A stretch of 64,000 nucleotides of DNA from Ignavibacteriota bacterium (GTDB taxonomy: Bacteria; Bacteroidota; Ignavibacteria; Ignavibacteriales; Melioribacteraceae), in NCBI GenBank assembly GCA_016708125.1, contig JADJGF010000001.1:3928001-3992000 (forward strand). Direction: 5' to 3'. Position 1 is the stretch's first letter. The number at the start of each line of letters is the position of its first letter. A program made the position numbers and the translations under genes. Shown piece after piece: positions 53,101 through 62,666 of the stretch. The notes beneath the pieces are model-generated. The model was not told the DNA's origin and made no database searches. It saw only the letters and a program-made list of their open reading frames with translations.

Positions 53101-55623
53101 TTATTTTTTACTTTCAATTTTATCTTTAAGCATTTTTATAAAATATCCGCCAACGACAGACCTCGCCTGAAAACCAACTTGCTTGGCATTTATTGTTTCG
53201 TACCAATCAGTCATTGGAACTCTATCAGGAGTTTCATTTACAAATTTGTAAATTGGAATAATAAATTTCTTAAATGTTTCAACATCATTTGTTAGTGAAG
53301 CTGTCCATATTATCCAATCTGATTTAGTGTAAGTTCTTCTATTATCCAATGGTAATCCAAATTCATTTTGTTTTGTAAGATAATATTTTATTTCTGTATC
53401 AATTATATTTTTATTGAAAAGATTGAACCCAAGCTGCTGATCCCAAACAAGATTATATTTTTGGCTCCATGTTCCGGGTTGATCAAAAGTTAATTTATAA
53501 TGATCTTTATCAAATGCCATTTGTTCCCATTTAATTGCCATCTCTTTTGCATTTGATAAATATTTTTCACCTAACTCTTTTTCGCCAAGCATTTTTGCAA
53601 TTTTTCCAAAACTTGCAATTCCCAAAATAGCTTTAACCGATAGATTTGTATTATGCGCAAAATGTCCCGCAAAATCATCCGTACATAATTGATTTTCGGG
53701 ATCGAGTCCATTTGCCAGAAGATAATCTGCCCAAATTTTTAATGTTTCCCAGTGTTTTTGTGCATAATTTGCATTCCCTTCAATATGAGCAATTGCCGCA
53801 GTAAGAATTAACATATTACCAGATTCTTCAACCGGCATATCACCGCCGTAAGTTTGTCCATTAGCAATCGGATAAGTGCCAACATCATGCGGAGCAAATT
53901 GCTTTTGCCATTTTCCGCTTTCAGCATAATAAAATATTGGATTTAACATTCCTTTTAATAGATCTGGATTATAGTACAAAAACAATGGTGCAGAAGGATA
54001 TGTTACATCTACAGTTCCGATAGAACCGTTACTAAAATTTTCTTTTGAAAAAAATAAAATTTCCCCGTTAGAATCTTTTACCAATTTATGAGCAGCAATA
54101 GATTGCCGAAATGCAAGAATACAAAGATCAGCATATTCTTCACCGCCAGAAATAATGGCATCATTTTTAAGCTGAGCATCAAACTCACTACAACTTTTCA
54201 TTATTTCATTATAATCCGAATAAGATTTTTCAAGCAAATTTTCAAAATTTTCATTCTCGCTTTTTCGCCACCATGCATTTAAATTTTCACCAAAATACTG
54301 AATTGACTTAATATCATCGTATCCAAGCATAATAAAATTTCCAACAGATTGATCCCCTACTTGCTTATGTGAATGAGAGATTGCCAATACCGGCATTAGC
54401 TCATCCATATTTGATATAATCTCAATTGATTTAATTTGGGTGATTTTTCCGGATTCAATAAATTCTTTTTTCGTTTTTTGGTATTCACCAATTGCATAAT
54501 CAAAATTCTCGTTCTCAATTCCGCCTAAATAAAAATATCCCCAGTCTATTCTTCTATTATCTCCTTTTTTTCCTAAAATATTTTGTTCGGTTGTTCCAGT
54601 TTTTAAATAATTTATCTTACCAAATTTATTTTTAGTTGCACTAATCTTTTGACTAACAACATCCACAGCATTTTCCGGAGTTGCTTCAAAATAAATTTGA
54701 ACATCATGCTTATTTCCATCATTGGAGATAATTTCATAAGAAATATAATTTATCGGTCTTGAAAGAATATCTAAATTATTTGGCAACAGCGGAGAAGTAA
54801 ATTTTAGTTTAAGATCAATAGTTCCGCAAGTAAAATTATAAGTTGTTTGAGTTGCAGATAATTCAACTGAATTTTGAACTGCTGTATTTTTAAATTGTTG
54901 ATAAGTTTTTCGCTCCTGCAAAATTCCAAAATCTAAAATTGCCGCTCCCACTCTATTGTAACAATGAGCAGCGATTATATTTGTTCCGGTTTTATTAAGT
55001 AGTTTTTCATCCAATTTAAGTAAAGCATCCTTTGAACATTTATTTCCAGTTGATACTATTTTTGTTCCGTTCAGATATAGATCTAAATCATCGTCATGGG
55101 TATAAACCAAATATAAAGTTTCATCAGTAGTGTACTTATCTAATTTAAATTCGCGCCTTACAAAAATGTGTTGAGTTTCCCATAGAGTTTTAGCCGATGG
55201 TTCATCTTTTGTTCCAAATGCCGCAAATCCATTTTGCCATTTTGCGTCATTAAAATTATCGGCAAACCAATTTTCTTTTGGTTCTTCAAATGAGTATTTA
55301 CAATTCCATTTTTCCTTATCTGCCATCGGAACAATTACTTTTAATGGTAGTTCTTCCTTTCCTAAAAATCTATAAACTTTTCCGTCAACTCTAATAGCTC
55401 CAATTAAACTTTGCCGTATTTCGGTCCAATGTCGCATTACATCATTATACAAAGTATCATTCATCGACCATAAACTCATATATGGATCAATAGTTATAAG
55501 TGGATAAGCCGGAGCGCGTAGATTTTTTTTTGGTTCGTCTGATGAATACAATTTAAATGAAATCAGTTCTAAAGTAAGAATCAAATAGAAAAATAGTTTC
55601 GTTTTCATAATTTTTATTTTCAT
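53101..55623 (-). CDS. Exported DUF4965/DUF5127/DUF1793 (glutaminase A-like) protein
   Basis: An 840-residue exported protein with signal peptide (LISFKLYSS). RAPAYPLITIDPYMSLWSMND opens the N-terminal beta-sandwich region (DUF5127/DUF4964-like), with an embedded galactose-binding-like segment at about 105-230. From about 480 an (alpha/alpha) barrel of the DUF4965/DUF1793 type follows: FAPHDVGTYPIANGQTYGGDMPVEESGNMLIL, LCTDDFAGHFAHNTNLSVKAI and WDQQLGFNLF carry the conserved acidic residues. Members are annotated as glutaminase A-like but many lie in glycan loci and are probably glycosidases. It is divergent from the L-arabinose operon, so the two may share a regulator. Confidence 0.85.
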   Translation of the reverse strand: MKIKIMKTKLFFYLILTLELISFKLYSSDEPKKNLRAPAYPLITIDPYMSLWSMNDTLYNDVMRHWTEIRQSLIGAIRVDGKVYRFLGKEELPLKVIVPMADKEKWNCKYSFEEPKENWFADNFNDAKWQNGFAAFGTKDEPSAKTLWETQHIFVRREFKLDKYTTDETLYLVYTHDDDLDLYLNGTKIVSTGNKCSKDALLKLDEKLLNKTGTNIIAAHCYNRVGAAILDFGILQERKTYQQFKNTAVQNSVELSATQTTYNFTCGTIDLKLKFTSPLLPNNLDILSRPINYISYEIISNDGNKHDVQIYFEATPENAVDVVSQKISATKNKFGKINYLKTGTTEQNILGKKGDNRRIDWGYFYLGGIENENFDYAIGEYQKTKKEFIESGKITQIKSIEIISNMDELMPVLAISHSHKQVGDQSVGNFIMLGYDDIKSIQYFGENLNAWWRKSENENFENLLEKSYSDYNEIMKSCSEFDAQLKNDAIISGGEEYADLCILAFRQSIAAHKLVKDSNGEILFFSKENFSNGSIGTVDVTYPSAPLFLYYNPDLLKGMLNPIFYYAESGKWQKQFAPHDVGTYPIANGQTYGGDMPVEESGNMLILTAAIAHIEGNANYAQKHWETLKIWADYLLANGLDPENQLCTDDFAGHFAHNTNLSVKAILGIASFGKIAKMLGEKELGEKYLSNAKEMAIKWEQMAFDKDHYKLTFDQPGTWSQKYNLVWDQQLGFNLFNKNIIDTEIKYYLTKQNEFGLPLDNRRTYTKSDWIIWTASLTNDVETFKKFIIPIYKFVNETPDRVPMTDWYETINAKQVGFQARSVVGGYFIKMLKDKIESKK

Positions 55624-55983
55624 TAATGAGTGAATATTTATAATATTTATAAACTTAATTAATTACTTCAAATATTTTTGGCAATTGAAATTGAACAAAT
55701 CAAATTCATTTACAAATATAATTTTTGTAAACTTTTAATGATGGTGAATTTAATACTTTGTAAAACAAACAAAAAATATGTCAAGCGATTATCAGATTTT
55801 TTCAATTTGCGCAAATTGGTTAAATATTAACGCAAAAAGGTTTTTAATTCATCCAATTTTAAAATATAATATCATTTATAAAAACTATATTTGAAAAAGT
55901 CACAAATTTAAAATTATTTTTACATCATTAAGCTATCTCTCAATAATGTAATTTAATTTTTTAATCTCATCAAAGGAGCATAC
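55624..55983. other. Divergent promoter region between DUF4965 and arabinose operon
   Basis: This 360-bp AT-rich region separates divergent genes. It holds the perfect palindrome CAATTTGCGCAAATTG (55803-55818), a CAAGCGATTA sequence at 55782-55791 that matches the LacI core at 8 of 10 positions, and a TATAAT-like box at 55865-55870. AAGGAG precedes the transporter ATG. Confidence 0.6.
55803..55818. promoter_or_regulatory. Perfect 16-bp palindrome, candidate operator of the arabinose genes
   Basis: CAATTTGCGCAAATTG equals its own reverse complement over all 16 bases and stands 166 bp before the transporter ATG and 180 bp before the DUF4965 gene. No regulator gene adjoins it in the window. Confidence 0.55.
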
Positions 55984-57738
55984 ATGTCTGTACTAAATAC
56001 AATTGACTGGATTGTAATTGCGGGATACTTCGCTATTATACTTGGATTAGCATGGTGGGTAATAAGAAAACAAAAAAATACTTCTGCAGATTATTTTCTT
56101 GCAGGTCGCCATCTAGGATGGTTCATTGTTGGGGCTTCAATTTTTGCATCAAACATCGGGTCAGAACATTTAGTTGGTTTAGCAGGCTCAGGTGCAACAG
56201 ATGGTGTAGCTATGGCTCACTATGAATTGCACGCATGGTGCTTATTAGTTTTAGGCTGGGTTATGGTTCCATTTTATATTCGTTCAAAAGTTTTTACGAT
56301 GCCGGAGTTTCTTGAAAGAAGATTCAATCCTCACTCAAGAACGGTTTTATCTGCAATCTCGTTAGTTGCATATGTGTTAACAAAAATTGCTGTTGGTGTA
56401 TTTGCTGGAGGTGTAGTTTTCTCGGTGTTATTACCAGAAATAAACTTCATGGGTATGGATAGTTTTTGGATTGGTTCAATTCTGGTAATTGTTATCACCG
56501 GTTTATATACTGTACTTGGAGGAATGGCTGCTGTAGCATATACCGAAGCACTCCAAACAATTGTTTTAATTATTGGATCGGCTTTGGTAACTTATTTTGG
56601 ATTAGATGCAATCGGAGGCTGGACACAATTAAAAGAAATTGTTGGAGCTGAAATGTTTAATTTGTGGAAACCTCTCGTACCAGCAGGAATTGAAGGAACT
56701 TGGGCTCCGGTTAAAGAAGCTGGAAAAATGGCATGGTATTTTAATGATAATTATCCTTGGATAGGAATGTTATTTGCTGCTCCAATTATCGGTTTATGGT
56801 ATTGGACAACTGATCAATATATAGTTCAAAGAACACTTTCTGCACAAAATGTAACTGAAGCACGAAGAGGCTCTATCGCTGCCGCATTCTTTAAATTATT
56901 GCCTGTTTTCATATTTATCATTCCAGGAATAATTTCCTATGCTTTAGCTGTAAGTGGAAAACATCCAGCTCTTCAGTCGCATTTAATTGGCTCTGATGGT
57001 CAAATTATTCGAGAAAATGCTCAGCAAGCCTTTCCATTAATGGTAGCACATATTTTACCAGTTGGAATCAGAGGATTAGTTGTTGCCGGATTATTAGCAG
57101 CTCTTATGAGTTCGTTAGCGGGTGTTTTTAATGCATGTTCAACTTTATTCACTATAGATTTTTATTCACGACTAAAACCAAATGTTTCTCAAGAAAAATT
57201 AGTTTGGGTTGGACGTATTGCTACTTCCGTAATGGTTCTTATTGGATTGTTGTGGCTACCCGTTATTCAAGGAGGAAAAGGTTTATATGATTATTTACAA
57301 GGAGTTCAGGCATATCTTGCGCCTCCGATATTTGTTGTTTTCTTTGCCGGAATTTTTAATAAAAGATTAAATGGAAAAGGTGCAATTGCTGCACTTTACA
57401 CTGGTTTTAGTCTGGGACTTTTCAGACTTGCAATTGATACTCCTGTTAAATTAGGAACTAATTTTAGTTATACGGAAGGATCATTCTTTTGGATAATAAA
57501 TAATATTTTCTTTCAATATTATGGACTCTTAATTTTCCTTATCAGCCTTGCAGTAATGATTATTGTAAGTTATATGACAGAGAAACCAGACTATGAAAAA
57601 ATTAGCGGATTAACTTTCGGAACAATTACCGAGGAACATAAATTAGAAACAAGAAAAAGCTGGTCTGCAATTGATGTAATTACTTCGGCATTAGTATTGG
57701 TTATAATTATTGTTGCATATATCTATTTCAATGGATGA
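55984..57738 (+). CDS. Sodium:solute (SGLT-type) sugar symporter
   Basis: A 584-residue membrane protein with about 14 hydrophobic helices. DYFLAGRHLGWFIVGASIFASNIGSEHLVG is the typical first part of SSS family sugar transporters, followed by FTMPEFLERRF and GMAAVAYTEALQTI; LLAALMSSLAGVFNACSTLFTIDFY near residue 370-395 carries the sodium-site Ser residues. Placed first in an operon with araB, araD and araA, it most likely imports L-arabinose or an arabinose-containing sugar with Na+. GGAG precedes the ATG. Confidence 0.9.
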   Translation: MSVLNTIDWIVIAGYFAIILGLAWWVIRKQKNTSADYFLAGRHLGWFIVGASIFASNIGSEHLVGLAGSGATDGVAMAHYELHAWCLLVLGWVMVPFYIRSKVFTMPEFLERRFNPHSRTVLSAISLVAYVLTKIAVGVFAGGVVFSVLLPEINFMGMDSFWIGSILVIVITGLYTVLGGMAAVAYTEALQTIVLIIGSALVTYFGLDAIGGWTQLKEIVGAEMFNLWKPLVPAGIEGTWAPVKEAGKMAWYFNDNYPWIGMLFAAPIIGLWYWTTDQYIVQRTLSAQNVTEARRGSIAAAFFKLLPVFIFIIPGIISYALAVSGKHPALQSHLIGSDGQIIRENAQQAFPLMVAHILPVGIRGLVVAGLLAALMSSLAGVFNACSTLFTIDFYSRLKPNVSQEKLVWVGRIATSVMVLIGLLWLPVIQGGKGLYDYLQGVQAYLAPPIFVVFFAGIFNKRLNGKGAIAALYTGFSLGLFRLAIDTPVKLGTNFSYTEGSFFWIINNIFFQYYGLLIFLISLAVMIIVSYMTEKPDYEKISGLTFGTITEEHKLETRKSWSAIDVITSALVLVIIIVAYIYFNG

Positions 57739-57774
57739 TAGAAAATTATTAAGGAAAAATTTTCAGAGGATGTA

Positions 57775-59475
57775 ATGAACAAATATGCTATTGGTCTTGA
57801 TTTTGGGACAAACTCTTGCAGATGTTTAATTGTTGATATTCAGAATGGTTCTGAAATTTCTTCGCATGTATTTAACTATCCTTCCGGAGAAGCTGGAGTA
57901 ATTATAGATAAAAATGATCCCAATTTAGCAAGGCAAAATCCGGCAGATTATATTTTAGGTATTGAAATTACAGTTAAAAAATCTATTGAAAGTGCAAAAA
58001 AAATTATAGATAATTTTAATCAAAAAGATATTATAAGTATTGGTGTTGATACTACGGGTAGCAGTCCAATGCCGGTTGATGAAAACGGCACTCCACTTTG
58101 TTTTAATGAAATATTTAAAAATAATTCGGCAGCTTATGTTTGGCTTTGGAAAGATCATACAAGTTTTGAAGAAGCTGCTCAAATTACGGAATTGGCTGCA
58201 CAAATAAGACCTCAGTATTTATCAAAAATTGGAGGAACTTATTCTTCTGAATGGTGGTGGAGTAAAATATTGCATTGCAAAAATACAAGCCCGGTTGTTT
58301 ATGATGCTGCATTTAGCTGGGTAGAAATTTGTGATTGGATTCCTGCAAATTTAATTGGTGATTTAAATCCTAAGAATATTAAAAGAAGTGTTTGCGCTGC
58401 CGGACATAAAGCAATGTTTAACGATACTTGGGGAGGCTTGCCGGATAGTGAATTCTTAAATAAGCTTTCACCAAATTTTGGAAATATTAGAGAGAATTTA
58501 TTTGATACTGCATATTCTGCAGAAAATTCTATTGGCAGTCTTTCACAAGAATGGGCTGATAAACTTGGTTTATCTACAGATGTTATAGTTTCTGTCGGCG
58601 CATTTGATGCTCATTTGGGAGCAATCGGTGCGGGAATTTCCGAAGGAACTTTAGTTAAAATTTTAGGAACCAGTACTTGTGATATCATGGTTTCTAACTC
58701 AGCTAAAAAAATAAATGATATCCCCGGAGTTTGCGGAATTGTTAAAAATTCAGTAATGGAAAATTATTATGGAATTGAAGCCGGACAATCAGCAGTTGGT
58801 GATATTTTTTTATGGTTCGTAAATAATTTTGTTCCAGAAAAATACGGCAAAACAATTGAAGAAAAATTTGTAACTCTGGAAAGAGAAGCTGAAAAATTAA
58901 AACCGGGAGAATCAGGATTACTTGCTTTGGATTGGAATAACGGTAATAGGACCGTTCTTGTTGATGTCCGCTTAACCGGATTGGTTGTTGGTCAAACTTT
59001 ACACACTCAGCCTCATGAAATTTATCGTACATTAATTGAAGCAACTGCATTCGGTGCGCTTAAAATTATTGATCGAATAGAAGAAAATGAAGTTCCGATA
59101 AATCAAATTGTAAATTGCGGTGGCTTGGCAATAAAAAATAAACTTCTTATGCAAATTTATGCAGATGTAACAAATAGACCAATGAAGGTTTCTAAAAGCG
59201 AACAAACACCAGCTTTAGGGGCAGCAATCTATTCAACTGTTGCCGCTGGTGTTAAAAACGGCGGTTACGATAAAATTGAAAATGCAATAAACGCTATGAC
59301 CGGTATTGATAAAATTTATTACCCAATTTCTGAGAATGTTAATATTTATAAAAAATTATATAAACTTTATGATGAATTACATGATGCATTTGGGACGAAT
59401 AAGTGGAACGGAAATTTATTTAATATAATGAAAGAGTTATTGGAAATTAAAAATTCCGTTAGGAGATTAAATTGA
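57775..59475 (+). CDS. araB: Ribulokinase
   Basis: A 566-residue FGGY-family kinase that phosphorylates L-ribulose. YAIGLDFGTNSCRCLIVD is the first phosphate loop, SIGVDTTGSSPMPVDENGTP and YVWLWKDHTSFEEA are specific to AraB, and ILGTSTCDIMVS and GGLAIKNKLLMQIYADV complete the ATP site. The length fits the family. AGAGGATG lies before the ATG. Its stop overlaps the TTG start of araD by 4 bp. Confidence 0.94.
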   Translation: MNKYAIGLDFGTNSCRCLIVDIQNGSEISSHVFNYPSGEAGVIIDKNDPNLARQNPADYILGIEITVKKSIESAKKIIDNFNQKDIISIGVDTTGSSPMPVDENGTPLCFNEIFKNNSAAYVWLWKDHTSFEEAAQITELAAQIRPQYLSKIGGTYSSEWWWSKILHCKNTSPVVYDAAFSWVEICDWIPANLIGDLNPKNIKRSVCAAGHKAMFNDTWGGLPDSEFLNKLSPNFGNIRENLFDTAYSAENSIGSLSQEWADKLGLSTDVIVSVGAFDAHLGAIGAGISEGTLVKILGTSTCDIMVSNSAKKINDIPGVCGIVKNSVMENYYGIEAGQSAVGDIFLWFVNNFVPEKYGKTIEEKFVTLEREAEKLKPGESGLLALDWNNGNRTVLVDVRLTGLVVGQTLHTQPHEIYRTLIEATAFGALKIIDRIEENEVPINQIVNCGGLAIKNKLLMQIYADVTNRPMKVSKSEQTPALGAAIYSTVAAGVKNGGYDKIENAINAMTGIDKIYYPISENVNIYKKLYKLYDELHDAFGTNKWNGNLFNIMKELLEIKNSVRRLN

Positions 59476-60164
59476 TTTTATCAAAACTAAAAAAAGAAGT
59501 TTTAGAGGCTAATTTAAATTTAGTAAAGTATGGACTTGTAATTCTTACTTGGGGAAACGTAAGCGGTATTGATAGAAAAAATAATCTTATTGTAATTAAA
59601 CCAAGCGGAATTGAATATGATAAAATAAAAATCAGCGATATGGTTGTTGTTGATTTGGAAGGAAATATTGTTGAAGGCAAAAAACGTCCTTCTTCCGATA
59701 CACTGACTCATGTTGAAATTTATAAATTCTTTCCGCAGATTGGCGGCATTACACATACACATAGCAATTATGCAACTATATTTTCGCAAGCATGCCGTGG
59801 GATTAATTGTATTGGAACAACTCACGCAGATCATTTTAATGGAACAATACCGGTTACTCGCTTTCTCACTAAAGCTGAAGTACAAAATAATTATGAACTA
59901 AATACCGGAAAGTTAATTGTATCAACTTTGAAAAATACAAACCCTCTTAATAATCCGGCAATATTAGTCGCCGGACATGCACCATTTGTATTTGGAAAGA
60001 ATGCATATGAATCAGTGAAAAACTCTTTGATACTTGAAAGAATTGCCGAGATGAATCTTAAATCATATCAGCTTAATCCAAATTTAAAAGATCTCCCAAA
60101 ATATATTTCAGATAAACATTACAATAGAAAACACGGTCCGGATTCTTATTACGGACAAAAATAA
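59472..60164 (+). CDS. araD: L-ribulose-5-phosphate 4-epimerase
   Basis: A 230-residue class II aldolase-like enzyme. GNVSGID, IKPSGIEYDKI, RPSSDTLTHVEIYKFFPQIGGITHTHSNYATIF and ILVAGHAPFVFG provide the zinc histidines and phosphate-binding residues. It converts L-ribulose 5-phosphate to D-xylulose 5-phosphate. The start is TTG at 59472 with AGGAG at 59461-59465; it overlaps the araB stop and suggests translational coupling. Confidence 0.93.
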   Translation: MILSKLKKEVLEANLNLVKYGLVILTWGNVSGIDRKNNLIVIKPSGIEYDKIKISDMVVVDLEGNIVEGKKRPSSDTLTHVEIYKFFPQIGGITHTHSNYATIFSQACRGINCIGTTHADHFNGTIPVTRFLTKAEVQNNYELNTGKLIVSTLKNTNPLNNPAILVAGHAPFVFGKNAYESVKNSLILERIAEMNLKSYQLNPNLKDLPKYISDKHYNRKHGPDSYYGQK

Positions 60165-60188
60165 TTTTAAATTTTTCTCGGGTAAATA

Positions 60189-61676
60189 ATGAATAATAAT
60201 TCTTTTGAAATTTGGTTCGTAACCGGCAGTCAACATTTATATGGTGAAGAAACATTAAGACAAGTTGCAGAAAATTCAACTCATATAGTTAGAAGTTTAA
60301 ATGAGTCTAAAAACCTTCCGATAAATATAGTTTTCAAACCGGTAGTTACAACTTCTGATAAAATTTTTAATACAATAAATGAAGCAAATATAAATTCTAA
60401 TTGCATCGGTTTAATTTTCTGGATGCATACTTTTTCACCTGCAAAAATGTGGATAAATGGATTAAATATTTTGCAAAAACCATTTCTTCATTTTCATACT
60501 CAGTTCAATAAAGAAATTCCGTGGGACACAATTGATATGGATTTTATGAATCTTAATCAAGCTGCGCACGGAGATAGAGAATTCGGTTTTATTTGCTCTC
60601 GAATGAAAAAAAATAGAAAAGTTATTGTCGGTCATTGGAGCGATGTAAACGTACAAAAACAAATTGCAAATTGGATGCGAGTGGTTTCAGCATGGGCCGA
60701 TATGAAGAATATGAAAATTGCCCGCTTTGGCGATAACATGAGAGAAGTTGCGGTTACGGAAGGTAACAAAGTAAGCGGACAAATGAAATTCGGTATTTCA
60801 GTAAACGGTTTTGGCATTGGTGATTTAGTAAAAGTAATAAATGAAATTAGCGATTCTGAAATAAATAATTTGGTTGAAGAATATTTCGATTTATATACTA
60901 TTTCCGATGAAGCGAAAAAAGATGGTCCAAAATTTAGTAATGTTATAGATGCGGCAAGAATTGAATTAGGTTTAAGAACATTTTTAAAGGATGGGAACTT
61001 TAAAGCTTTTACAACTACTTTTGAAGATCTGCATGGCTTAAAACAATTGCCCGGCTTATCTGTTCAAAGATTAATGAACGACGGATACGGATTTGGAGCC
61101 GAAGGAGATTGGAAAACTGCTGCCATGTTACGCACAATTAAAACTATGGCAAATGATTTAAAAGGCGGAACTTCATTTATGGAAGATTATACTTATCATT
61201 TTAATCAGAATGGTGATAAAGTTTTAGGATCACATATGTTAGAAATTTGCCCGTCAATTGCATCGGAAAAACCAAGATTGGAAATTCATCCATTAAGTAT
61301 TGGTGGGAAAGAAGATCCTGCAAGATTAGTTTTTAATGTAAATCCGGGTAACGCAATAAATATTTCTTTGATTGATTTAGGAAACAGATTTAGATTAATT
61401 ACAAATGAAGTTGAAGTTGTAAATCCGGATAAAGATTTACCAAAACTTCCAGTGGCAAGAGCAATGTGGATTCCAAAACCAAATTTAGAAATTGGTGCTG
61501 CGGCTTGGATATATGCCGGAGGTGCTCATCACACAGTTTTTAGCCAATCCATCACATCGGAATTTATTGAGGATTTTTCAGAGATTGCTGATATTGAACA
61601 TTTACTTATTAACGATTCTACAAATATTTCAGAATTAAAAAAAGAACTTCGGTGGAATGATATTTATTTCAAGTAA
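60189..61676 (+). CDS. araA: L-arabinose isomerase
   Basis: A 495-residue enzyme of normal AraA length. EIWFVTGSQHLYGEETLRQV is the characteristic start; FMNLNQAAHGDREFGFI, FEDLHGLKQLPGLSVQRLMNDGYGFGAEGDWKTAA and GGAHHTVFS hold the Mn2+ and substrate residues (Glu and His). It converts L-arabinose to L-ribulose. It lies 24 bp after araD and closes the operon. Confidence 0.95.
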   Translation: MNNNSFEIWFVTGSQHLYGEETLRQVAENSTHIVRSLNESKNLPINIVFKPVVTTSDKIFNTINEANINSNCIGLIFWMHTFSPAKMWINGLNILQKPFLHFHTQFNKEIPWDTIDMDFMNLNQAAHGDREFGFICSRMKKNRKVIVGHWSDVNVQKQIANWMRVVSAWADMKNMKIARFGDNMREVAVTEGNKVSGQMKFGISVNGFGIGDLVKVINEISDSEINNLVEEYFDLYTISDEAKKDGPKFSNVIDAARIELGLRTFLKDGNFKAFTTTFEDLHGLKQLPGLSVQRLMNDGYGFGAEGDWKTAAMLRTIKTMANDLKGGTSFMEDYTYHFNQNGDKVLGSHMLEICPSIASEKPRLEIHPLSIGGKEDPARLVFNVNPGNAINISLIDLGNRFRLITNEVEVVNPDKDLPKLPVARAMWIPKPNLEIGAAAWIYAGGAHHTVFSQSITSEFIEDFSEIADIEHLLINDSTNISELKKELRWNDIYFK

Positions 61677-61693
61677 TTTTGATTTTATTTCAG

Positions 61694-61712
61694 AAAATCT
61701 CACTTAGATTTT
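61694..61712. terminator. Weak bidirectional hairpin after araA
   Basis: AAAATCT (61694-61700) and AGATTTT (61706-61712) form a 7-bp stem with a 5-base loop between the convergent ends of araA and the CDF gene. There is no long T run beyond it. Confidence 0.4.
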
Positions 61713-61739
61713 GAAAGTAATTCAAAATAAATTGTTAAA

Positions 61740-62636
61740 CTAAATATTCAAGTCTGGTTCAATATGAACAAGTACTTCCTTTATTTTTGGATTAAATTTA
61801 ATAAGTGAATCTTTAACTTCATGAGCAATTAAATGACCTTCAGAAACTTTTAAATTTCCGTCAACAACAACATGTGCATCAACGTAGTAATCAAATCCCA
61901 TTTTTCTTACAAAGCATTTTTCAACATCACGGACTTTTTCATTTTTCAGCGCGACTTTCTTTATATCCGCAATTAATTTTTCATATAAATTTGCATCTGT
62001 TAATTCATAAACAGTAGGTTTCATCAATTTTACTCCATTATACATAATTACAACTGATGCAAATAAAGCAGCATAATCATCAGCACTTTCGTATCCTTCC
62101 CCACCGATAATTGCAATTAATATTCCTATAAATGCGGCACCGGAGGTAATAGCATCACTTCTATGATGCCAAGCATCATTTTTTACAGCAACACTTTCTA
62201 TTTTTGTTCCTACGTTTTTAATTCGTCTAAATAAGATCTCTTTAATAATTACAACAATGATCAATACCAAAAGTGTAAATTCTGCCGGAGCATGATGCGG
62301 AGTAATAATTTCATGAATACTTTGATAAATTATTACAAATGCAGCCAAGAATAACGCAATTGCAACCACGAGCGCTGCAAGCGGTTCAGCTTTTCCATGA
62401 CCATATGGGTGATTTTCATCCGGTGGTCTTGATGCAATTTTCAATCCGGTTAAAACTACAAATGACGTAAATACATCAGCAATTGACTCAATTCCATCAG
62501 CAATTAGCGCATAAGAATTCCCGACTATTCCGCTAATAATTTTAATACTTGCAAGAATTAAACTAGAAAATATTCCAACAAGAGTTGATTTAATTCCTAC
62601 AGAAGCTAATTTGTAATTTATTTTATTGTTTGTCAA
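61740..62636 (-). CDS. Cation diffusion facilitator (FieF-like)
   Basis: A 298-residue membrane protein with six helices. SYALIADGIESIADVFTSFVVL and NDAWHHRSDAITSGAAFIG carry the Asp/His transport site, and NHPYGHGKAEPLAAL is typical of the FieF/MamM subgroup for Fe/Zn. The cytosolic C-terminal domain follows (RKMGFDYYVDAHVVVD, SEGHLIAHEVKDSL). The start is TTG at 62636 with a poor ribosome site. The gene is 30 bp after an EIIC gene on the same strand. Confidence 0.9.
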   Translation of the reverse strand: MTNNKINYKLASVGIKSTLVGIFSSLILASIKIISGIVGNSYALIADGIESIADVFTSFVVLTGLKIASRPPDENHPYGHGKAEPLAALVVAIALFLAAFVIIYQSIHEIITPHHAPAEFTLLVLIIVVIIKEILFRRIKNVGTKIESVAVKNDAWHHRSDAITSGAAFIGILIAIIGGEGYESADDYAALFASVVIMYNGVKLMKPTVYELTDANLYEKLIADIKKVALKNEKVRDVEKCFVRKMGFDYYVDAHVVVDGNLKVSEGHLIAHEVKDSLIKFNPKIKEVLVHIEPDLNI

Positions 62637-62666
62637 AATATAATTTTTACGAACTCTTAAATTTTA

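Noticed and set aside
55782..55791. CAAGCGATTA before the arabinose operon as a fifth LacI operator
   Set aside because: Only 8 of 10 core bases match and the symmetry is broken; a different perfect palindrome lies nearby.
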